This document shows, one piece after another, positions 23,681-34,923 of a stretch of 64,000 nucleotides of DNA (position 1 is its first letter; every line of letters starts with the position of its first letter). Where the stretch lies: NCBI RefSeq assembly GCF_958298935.1, contig NC_084927.1, positions 38,320,501-38,384,500 on the forward strand, given 5' to 3'. The DNA comes from Phragmites australis (taxonomy: Eukaryota; Streptophyta; Magnoliopsida; Poales; Poaceae). The translations under genes and the position numbers were made by a program. Under the pieces are notes generated by a model, which was not told the origin of the DNA, ran no database searches, and saw only the letters and a program-made list of their open reading frames with translations.

Positions 23681-23690
23681 GTATAAAGGG
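23681..23690 (+). promoter_or_regulatory. TATA-like box of the antisense gene
   Basis: GTATAAAGGG about 140 bases upstream of the ATG at 23825. Between them lies a pyrimidine-rich leader. It points antisense to the retrotransposon. Confidence 0.5.
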
Positions 23691-23824
23691 AAACCAAGGC
23701 GGTCCCTGTAACGTTTACTTTCTTCATCATCGTCTTCCTCAAGCCATCTTCTCCCTTGCCTCCTGCTTTGTGCCAGCAACTGCCACAAATACCCTAGCCT
23801 TGCTCTTTGCTCCCTTTGAGCATA

Positions 23825-25330
23825 ATGGGCCGCAAGAAAGTTGACAAGCCAGAGAGTTCCACCACCAATGTCACCAAGTCTGCGATTCCACCATGGGCAG
23901 CATCGGACATTTCAGAGGGGGTCTTGGTCCAGCTGGAGTGCAACAAGATCATTTCCCCATGCACCTTGATCGCCTGCGCACCAGCAGAGGGTCAAGAGAT
24001 ACCCAACCCATACACTTCTTGGGTTGTTGTGTTCATTGATTTCTTCTATTGTGGCTTCTGTTTCCCCCTTCTAGCTTTTTCCTCTACGTGCTAAACTTTT
24101 ACAGCATTGAGCTCATCCACCTCAACCCTAACTCCATCATCATGCTTAGCGTCTTCACACACCTATGTGAGACCTACCTAGGCATGCACCCCTCTTTGAT
24201 CTTTTTTGGTACTTCTACATCTTGAAGAGGCTCATGGGTAGTGTTGCTGGCAGAGCTGGTTTCTGCCTCTGAGACAGGAAGTTGGAGGAGTACATTGGCC
24301 TCTCCGCCAATAGCTTATGGTTGGAGTGTCACAAGAAGTGGTTCTAGTGCCAGCCTCCCCTACCTGAAGTTAAGTACAGAGGACTTGCACCGCTCACAAG
24401 GACGGTGTGGATGGAAGAGCTGAAGACCACTGCCAACACTTGGAATCTCATCACCGAGATCCAAGACCTGAAGGAACGGCGACTGACGGCATGGGACATT
24501 GCTAGGGATTTCATCAAGCACTACCTATGTCCTGAAATCGTGGATTTTCGGCGCTTGAAAGTTCACAGGTAGAGAGGACCTAGCCCGAGGAAGTGAGACA
24601 GGTACCCACCTATCCCAAGTAGTTATTGGGGGGGGGGGGTACTAAGGGCATACTTCTCACTAGTTGTTCTTATCTGCAAATCTCTCCCCATAGGAGGTGG
24701 AGCAGAGGACCAAGTTCCTCTTTGAGACACCCCTGAGCCCAACCACCAAAACATTCTGATCCCTGTCGTAGAGAAAGAGGCCATAGATAGGGGTGAGATC
24801 TTGTCGGTAAGCCTCATGAACCTTTTTATCTTCTTTTTTCTAATTAGTTCTAATCTAGGGTAGTGGTCAGCACAAATCATGAAACAACTGGGATGCGGGA
24901 GGCCTGACCCAGAGGTCGATAATGCAGGCGTACGAGGCGAGATCTTATCGGTAAGCCTCATGACCCTTTTTATCTTCTTCTTTCCAATTAGTTCTAATAT
25001 AGGGTAGTTGTCAGCACAAATCATGAAGCAATTGGGACGCGGGAGGCCCGACTGAGAGGCCGAGAACATAGGCGTATGGGGCGAGGTCTTGGATGATGTT
25101 GAAGTCATGGGAACCACGAGCCTAGGTGGAAGCAGAGGTGTCACAACTGCATTGCCATCCTCATCCTATGTCGGTGATGACATGCTGGAGGAAGATGTGG
25201 GTCCGATAGGCCATGACCCATTGGTTAGCGATCATGTGATGCCATGAGCTCTAACTCTAGCCCCCGAGCTTCTGACCCCGACTCTAGCTCCCATGCTTCC
25301 GACCCTAACTCTAGCTCCCATGGTTCCATC
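23825..25330 (+). pseudogene. Antisense gypsy-type ORF with PF04195-like domain
   Basis: Opens MGRKKVDKPESSTTNVTKSA, then PPWAASDISEGVLVQLE, IPNPYTSWVVVFIDFFYCGF and, after a frame change near 24095, FYSIELIHLNPNSIIMLSVF then THLCETYLGMHPS. A further frame change leads to LWLECHKKWF and TWNLITEIQDLKERRLTAWD. This layout matches the plant 'putative gypsy type transposon' domain (Pfam PF04195) found on the antisense strand near the 3' end of some large grass gypsy elements. Later exons (24860-24950, 25010-25230) have GT-AG borders. At least two frameshifts and a stop at 24092 make this copy non-functional. The role of the family is unknown. No catalytic motif is visible. Confidence 0.7.
24795..25085 (+). 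repeat. 144-bp tandem duplication covering an exon and its intron
   Basis: Two units start at 24795 and 24939, both GAGATCTT.TCGGTAAGCC. A third start (GCGAGGTCTTGG) follows at about 25080. Each unit carries a donor GTAAGCCTCATGA, a pyrimidine tract, an acceptor-like TAG and the exon phrase CACAAATCATGAA. The duplication multiplies one exon of the antisense gene. Confidence 0.75.
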
Positions 25331-26659
25331 CCCTCAACCCTTCATGCCCTACTCACGCCTCACCTTCTGATGAGGACATCACTCCTTCGAATACACACAA
25401 GGTGAACTTGTTCTTTTTTGTTCATATTTTCTTGTAAATGGTGATATTCTACTAATTTCTTGTGACGTTTTGTTGCTTAGGAACATGGGAGAAGCATCAC
25501 AAGCTCACCTGGACATCATCCCTAGAAGACCAAGTCTACTCGGACTCAAAGTCGAGCCCTAGTTTGACTCCAAAGTCTAGTCGAAGTCTCAGGACAACAC
25601 GTCAGCAAAATATGTATAACATTTGCATACAGAGTTCAATTGAGACGTTATTAGACTTGCTGGAAAGCTTATGACGAGCTCTTTCCAATGGATCTGATTT
25701 TGCCCTTAGATTCTTTATAGATTAATTAGAATCATTGAAATAAGATGTTGTATCACTGTTTTGGATCTTATTGGGTCTTGTAAGCATTTTGGGGTCAGAG
25801 TACATGTTATATATGCCTCTACCCATAGCCGCATAACCCTAGGTCGATTTCCTTATGTCCCTCATATATTTATAGTAGCCATCGTAGTTTATGCTTAGAT
25901 TTTGCTTAGATTATTTTGCTTTAGACAGTTTTGCCGTATATCGATTTGTGGAACCCCCAACTTCAGGCTCTTCATTGGTAATTAGATATATTCAGATTGC
26001 ATCTACCGTGTTCTTGCTTGAGTTCTTGATTCGCTTGGAGGAAAAGCCTTGTTAGTGAGGTCAACCGTGTTTTGACACAATTGAAAACAACAAAGTAGTG
26101 GTGTAGTGGTTGCGAGGGTTCCCGATCTATTCTGATCAAAGCCTTTTGATCATCAACGTCAAAACTCCACCAATTGACTTATTATATTAACTTCGGAAGA
26201 TCGGACATACTCCCATCACCTTCTTGTCGTCCTCCAGCCTCCGGTCCCGCTGCCCTGCCTCTCTCGGATAGGATCCCCGATCCCCACCCAACAAAGCCCT
26301 AGAAACGCAGATGCATATTACATTCACAAGATACTTTAACAAGAGATATCCATGCTAAGATCATTTTGTACTCTAGAAATGATTCAATAACCTTACCTAT
26401 GGAGATTGATGAACCACCTACATCTCAGAGAAGACCTATAGTTTATAGCATAAATATGAATTTGAATAGTTTGGGCTGTTGACCTCTTTTGAATACTTTT
26501 TGTAAAGTGTATTTTTCTTTCAATAGACGCAATTCAACAAGGTATCTTTTTCCAGTAAGAAGAAATGTGCTATGCAATTAATATGATGTGAAGCATGTAT
26601 CTTTGTGATCTGTATGATACCCTTATAGTGATCTGAACTTTAACTCATGCAGTTACAAC

Positions 26660-27060
26660 CTTGATAGTTCAGGAGGAGAAAGAGATGCAGTCAAGGCCCA
26701 ACGCAGGTACATTGATCTGTGCTTTGTTATGTCTCTGTCCTTCCTGTTTAACCACATATGGTTGTCTGAAGTTGATCAAAACAAATTTTGTTTACTTGCT
26801 ATTTTCTTGGTTACCGGAAGTTGAACTTGACCTGGAGTATTTCATGTAGAAAGGGATATTTGTTATTGAGGAATCATTGCCTGAGGAAATCTGCATACAA
26901 TATTGAAGAGAGGAAGCAAAAATCAAATGAAACAGGCAGAGACAACCGCCAAGGGAGCGTTAGTTCTAACAAAGGCAAAGCTCTGGTGTTAGTTCTATTG
27001 AAGGAAGGAGGCGCAGGCGCAAGCGCAAGCGCTGTTAGACGTCAAGCAAGCACCTAGAAG
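26660..27060 (+). pseudogene. Exon-like block of unknown gene (right-arm copy)
   Basis: Counterpart of 19835-19464. The exon EEKEMQSRPN ends at a GTACATTG donor. A second exon-like stretch begins after TGTAG at about 26850 and ends in GGCGCAGGCGCAAGCGC repeats. Frames are broken relative to the left copy. No domain recognised. Confidence 0.35.
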
Positions 27061-27339
27061 AGACCTTAATTAGGTCGGGCTAACTGACTGGACTGAACTC
27101 GACGAGGTCGCCCGGGTCGCCAAAGAGGATCCATCGGTCAGCACTGACTGAACCTGTCAGTACCGCGATGGGCTCCTGGGGGTCCCGATGCTGCTATTGC
27201 TCTTTGTCATCCATGGCTTCAAGGCAAGATGAGACCATGTGTCTCCTCCTCCTTCATTCTGTGTCTCCTTCTCCGATCTAGTGATGTGGTAACGAAGAAT
27301 AAGAAAAAGCTCCTTTCTTGTAGATACAAAAGATTACTT

Positions 27340-30150
27340 TTCCCACTAAAACTTCCCCTCGATGGCGAATGTTTGCGGCTCTCTGTTTCCGCAGATCTTA
27401 TGCTTCAATTTGATTGTCTTTATTTGTTAGTGAAGAGCCATGGTTCTTATGCTCTGGCAATAAGCCCCTCTAATTACAAATCCATCTTTTTCTTGGAGCA
27501 TAATAGGTGATGTATGTAGCTATTGTGGTTGTTTGCGATGTTGTGGAATTTTTGCTTCAAAGGCAATCATCTGTCTATTGAGCTTCTCCCTGTTGTTGCC
27601 TTTAGTTTTTTGTTTCCCTATTGAGCTCCTCATATCATGTTTAATCTTTGGTAGTCATCATTGTCATTGACTATTGAATCAATGTCTTTGCCATTGCAGC
27701 CGCTATCAACATATATATGATCTCACCACCTTATGTTCAATATTTGCAATGTGATCCATGATGTGAGATTTTTTTTCTCCTGCGTCCTAAAGATTTTTCT
27801 ACCAGTGAACTTATGTAAAAAATTTGTTGTACTATTGATTCTTTCCGTGGACATATTTGACCTGATCTTACAGTAGTAACACTGATGTTATTTTTTAAGA
27901 CAAGTGTCAATGCTAGCTCTTTTTTATAATGTGCATTGGTTTGAGTTGTTTAACGCGGAATTATGTTATAGGAGGATGTTGTTTTGCTGTTCTATTGAAA
28001 TAATATATAATTTCGTGTTATAGAAGGTTTATTTCCCACTTCTAGTGTAACAGACAATGAGACAAACTCATGGCCAAAGATTATTTCATGTTTACTGGAT
28101 ATTGTATTCATATTCTTATTTATGTTTGTATTCATAATGTTTCGTTGCATGGATGTACAAAAGGGAATTAATACCATCTTGTGCAAAGCTTTTCGATAAA
28201 ACATGGGTGTGTCTGAAAAACAATGGGAATGCAAATTATTTTGTGTAGAACATGATTCATGTATCACCCTAGAACATGAATTTATATGATCGGCGCATGG
28301 TGTGTCTGAACCACAATAGTTTTGTGTAGAATATAGAATTGTTTTGTGTGAAACATGGGTTCCGAAGGGGAAACAATATAGAGTGTTGTACTGCTATCCT
28401 GGACGTCTGTCTACAATGGGAAGCATTGACTCCCTTGTAGATGTTGCCCCTCTGCACATAATTAAGCATGTATGACTAAAATGTAAATGTGTCGCGTTAT
28501 TTGCTGTCTATTTCAAATCTTAATCCAAATACTAAACATTAACAATTGTCGAGTTTGTCTGGATTAAAAAAAATTGCCCTATTCATACGTTTATGTCAAA
28601 TACTATTACTTGTGTGACGCTAGTGTTCCTTTCATGATTCTTTTTTCTTTCTTTTTATGCAGAGAAGCTCTACCATCCATTCGAAGGGGGAAGAGAATAC
28701 ATTGACCCTAACGGCGAAAAACAGCACAAAGGGTATAAAAAACAACACAAAACTTGGCATAACACACTGGTGCAAAGGTCACTTGAATGCCACCGAGCAA
28801 CACCAGCACACATAAGAGAACTACTAGGACACACACAGGCACTAAAAGCACTTACTTGCTCAAACAAAGTAGAATAACCACAATCAAGCTTGAGGAAAGG
28901 TCCTTTAAGTCCTCCACACACTTGTCCATAACTTGTTCATCTATTGCCACCACACATGCCTAACCTCCTCAACAATCTACCTTGTGCTCTTTTCTCCCCA
29001 ATAGGTCATTAGTCTCAGCATGGCTAGGCAAGCACTTATTCCTGGAGTAGATCCATGGAGTAAACTCAATGCCTTTGTAGACTTCCTTACCGAGCTCCCC
29101 ATTCACGCTTCTCTACCTTGTTGTTTCCATTCACCTAGGGTACATTTGGTTGCCCCAATGACCCTAGCCTTGCTCGAGGTTAATTTCTCAATTTGATGTT
29201 ACAATCGCATTATTTGTTGTATATATCAAATTCTCAATCTGTCAAATTGAATTGTGAACTTTAACACCTGCCGAATCAACATGGATTAAAAAAAATACCA
29301 CGCTATTCATCTGTACAAGAGGTGTACCTATGTGACGTCACTATAGGTACACCTCTCATACTTCTCAACCCTGTTTTCATTTAGGTACCACGTCGAGATT
29401 GATTAATGGGCCATGGAATCAATGGGAAAAGAAAAAGGCTTCACGGGCCATAGACAAAAGAAAAAGAGAAATTTGTGTGTATGCCACTGAGAGTCCGTTG
29501 CTTTTTTCACATGCTATATAACAAACTTGCTATTTGTGTGTATGTCACTAGCGAGTGGATACACACAAAGGTCATTGAACACGAGTGGCACAAACACAAT
29601 TTTTAGTGGCATACACACAATTAGCGAGTTTGGGCTGCACACGAGCAAGCCAAGAGAGGTGGTTTCACTGGACCTGAGGCTCCCAGACTTCTCGTCACTA
29701 CCTACGCATGGCTGTATGGGGTGTCACTGTTGAGTACTTTCGTTGACCAAACATGAATTGAAATTTTGAAATATAGTGTTGTCTCAAATCTCAAGTTGGA
29801 AGTTTCAAATCTCTCTAGCTGAAAAGCTGAAATTTTGAGTTGACAGTTTGAAACCTTGAGTCTCAAATCTTAAATTGAAAGTATGCACCTTCAATTTGGA
29901 AGTGATTGAATTCGGACTGTAAGCCGTTTTGTTTGTGGAAACCTCGGTGAGTTGCTGATGTGATTCATTTTGATAGCAAAATTTATTTTTGAACCAATGG
30001 CTCCTGCCATTCATTCAATGAGAAGAGAATACACACCAAAAGCCCCCAAAGTGATACACATTTTGACTGCAAATGACAAGAGACACTTGCAACTTTGCTA
30101 GGTGTTGTGCATACGCGTAGGACATTATGATTTTTGTTTGTTAATAACAT
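27340..30150 (+). repeat. Composite S segment, uninterrupted copy (S1-S2-S3)
   Basis: S1 27340-28735, S2 28735-29254 and S3 29255-30130 run on without interruption. This is the reference for the pieces scattered at 6.7-14 kb and 17.8-22.8 kb. The S2/S3 joint at 29254 is an empty site for the gypsy element. The GTTAATAA phrase at 30140 is an empty site for the Helitron-like end. No transposase, terminal repeats or intact gene were found, so whether S is itself a transposon is open. The end of S1 and the S2/S3 junction share a diverged motif (GCATTATTTGTTGT ... GGATTAAAAAAA), so S contains an internal repeat. Confidence 0.7.
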
Positions 30151-31215
30151 AAAAAGGGAAAACAATATAGAGGGTACAACTGTATGCAGAGGATTGATTA
30201 ACATAAGAAAACCTAAAATTCCGAAAGACAACGTGAACAAACAGTATTACACACGCTTCTTTTGTCCGATCATAGCTTAATTACGTTCTTCTCATAGAGG
30301 ATCTGCATCATCACCTATCTGTTAATTGCTGGTATCTTCGTCATCACCTATTTGTTAAGGATAAGTTCCTCATGTGCTACTGTTAAAATCCTTAATCCAG
30401 GATGTGACATCGCTTGTGCCTATGACATGTGGAGCCAAGACCACATTAGAGGTTGTTGCCATGAATTTTTTCACTGAGAATGGGTGGCGATCTAGCTAGT
30501 AATAGGCTATGCATTGGTTGAATTGTTGTGGCTTGTTGTTTTCCTTAATATTGTTTCAGCCTTGGGCTATGGAGTTGTAGTAAGGTACGGTGTTGTGTGT
30601 GCATCTCATGCGTTGGTGAACAAATTCTCCGTTATTAAAAAAATATCATTGATATAGGTGATGACAAATCAGGGATCGAGAAATTTAGCAATGGCAAACA
30701 AGAAATTCACTCTTGTTAAATTGTTGGCCTTCCCTCGTCCATTGAACATTTGCTGTGAAAAGATCAAAAGAGCAGAGAAAAAAATTTGAATGACGATTTA
30801 GGACGAGCAACAAAAAACATTACTCCAACCGAAGGTCTCTGATCAGTTTGTAAGCAGAATGGGATCAAGCAAAATGGACAGGTCGATAGATAAATATTGC
30901 AATATCGCATATATTGTCTTTTTTTGGCCAAGGCCAACACTTGTGACTCCTGTAGTTTATGATGAAAATATCCATAAAACATTCAGTCTTGTTGCGAAAC
31001 GGTGAACGCTCATCCCGGCAAAACGACCAAGGGAAGGTGCAAATGAATAGTACACATTACACAGCAAATATAGAACGACCGATCGAGGCAGTACAATGCT
31101 ACAATGCTGTGAGGCTAGCTGCATGGGGTGAGCTATTAGTTAGTAGTAATTTATTACAGCGTCACGAACTTGCAGTAGATGTCCATCCTTTCGCGCGTGA
31201 TGCAGCTTCTTCCAT
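30151..31215. other. Right-arm-specific DNA without recognised features
   Basis: This stretch between S3 and the small gene has no counterpart in the left arm. Open frames (30764-30982 minus, 30959-31231 plus) are short and show no domain. A small phrase at 30155-30180 (GGGAAAACAATATAGAG) echoes the end of S1. Confidence 0.4.
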
Positions 31216-31522
31216 TCATCCATTGTCTTGATCCTTAGCGCACGTACGGCGTCTTGTAATGACCATGTCCTTCTCCAGCTTTGCAATCCTGCAGTCCAGA
31301 GCGGCAATCAGTGCACGTATAAGTAATATTGTAGCACAGCGAGACAACGACAGACGGATTAACCACATGCATGATGCATGCAAGAGTGTTTAAGATCGGT
31401 TCACGGCATAACAATGCATGCTTAATATATACCCTCCTGCGGCAAATGCTTTGGATCGTCGTGCAGCACATGCCCAACGCCATGGCGGCCTGGCGCATTG
31501 GCAAGTGGATAAACCACACCAT
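31216..31522 (-). pseudogene. Tiny two-exon gene, copy with lost splice acceptor
   Basis: Exon 1 (31522-31433) encodes MVWFIHLPMRQAAMALGMCC then TTIQSICRRR. The donor is GTATAT. Exon 2 would start at 31308 with IAALDCRIAKLEKDMVITRR, then RTCAKDQDNG and a TGA at 31216. The spliced product would be 60 residues. The bases before exon 2 are TG instead of AG, so normal splicing at this point is lost, while the copy at 17.5 kb keeps AG. The unspliced frame runs to 31235. Short basic-hydrophobic protein, no recognised family. Confidence 0.5.
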
Positions 31523-31839
31523 GTCGTCGATGCACTTCTTCTTTAGACATGATTTTTCATGTGCACATACTTTTTTATGCGATTTTTTCTTAAAGAGAAT
31601 GTCCCTCCACGCTCGGCGATGTTGGATCTGGTCTGAGACTAATACACATCTTAATTGTGTTAGAGAATCTTTATCTCTCTCCTATTCTGCACGAATCTCA
31701 GAGCAAATCCGACAGCACAGGTAGGAGAAGAACATCTCCTCAAGGAGAAAATTTACTTTGACCTTCTTCCTCCTTGGGACCTTGGTGGCGCAGCGGCGGC
31801 TGTCTCTCGATCTAATGTGTGTACTACTACTCTACTTGT

Positions 31840-33090
31840 ACTGCTTGTTCAAATGTATTAGGGATTTATTTATAACACACAGTCACATCCGATCTCCGAG
31901 CTTTGATTTGGTCAAAATCCTATGAACTCGGTACGCTCCATATCTCTGTGATATTTGCAGCTTCTAAGAAATCTCTGCGATATTTGAGATTCAGCGTGTA
32001 TCTGCCCATTGTATTAGTTTTTGTGGTTAATATTGCTTCCACAATTTGATACGCGCGCTAAGATAAGAATGATCTGTTTTAGTGGGGGAATAGGAAATTA
32101 TTCACTAACTACGAGTACTAGTTTAACACTTACTAGAACGACTTTTAGATGTGAAACCTTCTAACAGTTTACCTCCAGCCAAGATGAACGTTTCAATTTT
32201 TTTGAAAATAGCACGGACTGCTAAATTTGATTGGAAGTTAGGGATGCACATGATGGCTATCATTTTGAAATCCAATATATGCACACTGACACACGGGCCA
32301 CTACGTGTTAAGTGTTTTTCATACTGTTCCGAAAGATCATGTTACATTTTTAACACTCGGTACTCAGCTATATATAACTAAATCGCGCATTGGTTGACAG
32401 ACATCGATCCCCCTTCGCAGCGGCAGCATTGGTCGAGAGACATTGATCTCTGACCGCCGCACCTGCTGCGAGCGAAAAATGCGAAGAGGGATCTAATGTG
32501 TGTACTACACTAGTTGTACTACTTGTTCAAGTGTATTAGGGATTTATTTATAACACACGGTTGCATCCGGTCTCTGAGCTTTGATTTGGTCAAAATCCTA
32601 TGAACTCGATATGCTCCATATCTCTGTGATATTTGCAGCTTCTAAGAAATCTCTGCGATATTTAAGATTCAGCGTGTATCTGCCAATTGTATTAGTTTTT
32701 GTGGTTAATATTGCTTCCACAATTTGATACGCGCGCTAAAATAAGAATGATCTGTTTTAGTGGGGGAATAGGAAATTATTCACTAACTACGAGTACTAGT
32801 TTAACACTTACTAGAACGACTTTTAGATGTGAAACCTTCTGGTCGCATCTTTCCAACAGTTTGCCTCCATCCAAGATGAACGTTTCAATTTTTTTTAAAA
32901 AATAGCACGGATTGCTAAATTTGATTGAAAGTTAGGGACACATATGATGGCTATTATTCTGAAATCCAATATATGCACACTGAAACAAGGGCCACTATGT
33001 GTTAAGTGCAAGTGTTTTTCATACTGGTTCCGAAAGATCATGCTACATTTTTAACACTCGGTACTCAATTATATATAACTAAATCAAAAA
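31840..33090. repeat. About 690-bp direct duplication in the right arm
   Basis: 31840-32375 and 32515-33090 are close copies, both from a TATTAGGGATTTATTTATAA phrase to ACTCGGTACTCA. A partial copy of the exon-like block (32390-32500) lies between them. The left arm has a single copy (16370-16900), so this duplication came after the inverted duplication. Confidence 0.8.
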
Positions 33091-34178
33091 TTAATCTACT
33101 ATCTTAGTAAATTGCCAACAAAACAAAACCCCACGTTCGCTCTCAAGGAAGAGAAATTACCCCATTAATAAAAAAAGGTCTACACCATTGATTGTCTTGA
33201 TCATCTAGTGGTCTAGATTAAATCTAGAATTAAAAATTATGGAAAAGTAGTATCTTGATTTTCATACAAATTGGGAAGCGAGCTGACTAAATAAAGAGAC
33301 CATGCATGTTAGATACAATTAATCAATAGCTAAAATTCAGAATAAAAAAATAATGAAAAATTAGTAGTTTGTTTTCCATGTGGATTGGGAACAAAATATC
33401 TAAATAAAGAGTCCATGTAAAATACAATTCATAACAATTGAAATTTAGGATTAAAAATAGAAAATGATCTCTAACAGCGACAAAGAGATATTAAAAAATT
33501 CAGGGATCAATAGGACAAGACATATGATGGGTCGATAGGGAATATATGGGCATCGTTATATCAAGCTTGGACCAAACAAATCAAGGTCATGATGTCAAGT
33601 ATACGACAGGGTAAGGCGTAGCCTACAGATAGTGCAACCATGATCTCCAATAACAGCTAAGGGATATTGACAAAGTCATGGATCAACAAGGGTCCATATC
33701 AAATACATGCTTAGAAAAAATTCAAAATAAAAAATAAATAAAGTTAGTAACATGATTTCTATAAGAATTTAGAAGCACTGTGCAACTCAAGATCGTCTTG
33801 TTAAGCAAATAGTAGGACAATGCACAACACGTATATGTTTGACTTAATTCATTGGGAAAGTTAAAAAAATTGATGATAAATTAATTGTTGCACAAGACAA
33901 GGTAGTTGTGTCAGATAAACTACAGAGCAATGTACAACAACAAAGCCAAAAGAGCTATGTTTGATGATAAATTAATTGTGGCAAATGGGTGAAGAGCATG
34001 ATTCGTGTCTTTGTATGGTCAATATATGCCAAAAGAGCTATGTTTGATTGAATTATTTCTGAAATTCAAAAATCAGATAATAGATTTATTGATTGATTTG
34101 AATTTGGAAATGAAGGGAATATAAAAAAAACACAATATAACGAAACTAGCCACGCAAATGTATAGGCCGCCTTGCTAG
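33091..34178 (+). mobile_element. AT-rich tail and 3' terminus of the right-arm Helitron-like element
   Basis: The AT-rich stretch has no coding region. It ends with GTATAGGCCGCCTTGCTAG at 34178 followed by T, the counterpart of the terminus at 15684. The hairpin is weaker here (CCACGCAAATGTATAGG). The matching 5' TC end is not found in the right arm. Confidence 0.45.
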
Positions 34179-34626
34179 TTATATTGATATGAACTTCATT
34201 TGCACCCTATCGGCAGTCAAAGGAAATCACTAGTTCCATAAATCTACATTTAAGAATATACATATCACACCGAGTCAAAGTTCACACAACTTAAAGATTT
34301 CACAAAGAAATTCCATTTGGAACCAATTGTGCAATTGCGCGGGAAATTAACTAGTTTAATTAAATGGTACCACTCTACTACTTGTGACATTGACCAAAAA
34401 ATCAGTTAACCGAACAGTTAAAAGAGAAAGGAAAAAGTAGTTCATCACCGAAAAACGTATATTACTAAATGTGCAATTGTGCGGGAACTAATTTCACGTC
34501 TTTCTACTAACTGCACCATTGTGTGAGAAATTCGTTATTTCAACAAGATAAATAAATAAATAAATCCATTGCAATTTAGGAGCTTGGGACCTTTCGGAAA
34601 TCAGATTATGACCAGAGACAACTGTA

Positions 34627-34923
34627 CTCCCTCTATTTCTTTTTATATGAGCGCATACATTACAAGATTCAAACTTTTTAATCATTCACCAATAATTAGT
34701 CTAACATTATGTAGAGTTTTTGTGATATACATTCCTTTTTTTCGAACAGTTTGTGATACAAAGTTGATACCGTTAGATTTGTATTTGAAAACAGTCTTCT
34801 ATTATTATAATTTTATCATCATAAATATTATGCTTCAAGAGAAATTTATAGGCAAATGATAGTCTTGGGGACGCATTGAGTCAAAAACACACCCTATATA
34901 TATTTTGAAATGGAGAGAGGGCG
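34627..34923. mobile_element. Stowaway MITE (right-arm copy)
   Basis: TA at 34625-34626, terminus CTCCCTCTATTTC, right terminus GAAATGGAGAGAGGGCG, TA at 34924-34925. Reverse-orientation partner of 14937-15225. Confidence 0.85.

Noticed and set aside
24623..25144. 173-codon minus-strand frame
   Set aside because: Arises from the 144-bp tandem duplication; antisense to the exons of the PF04195-like gene.
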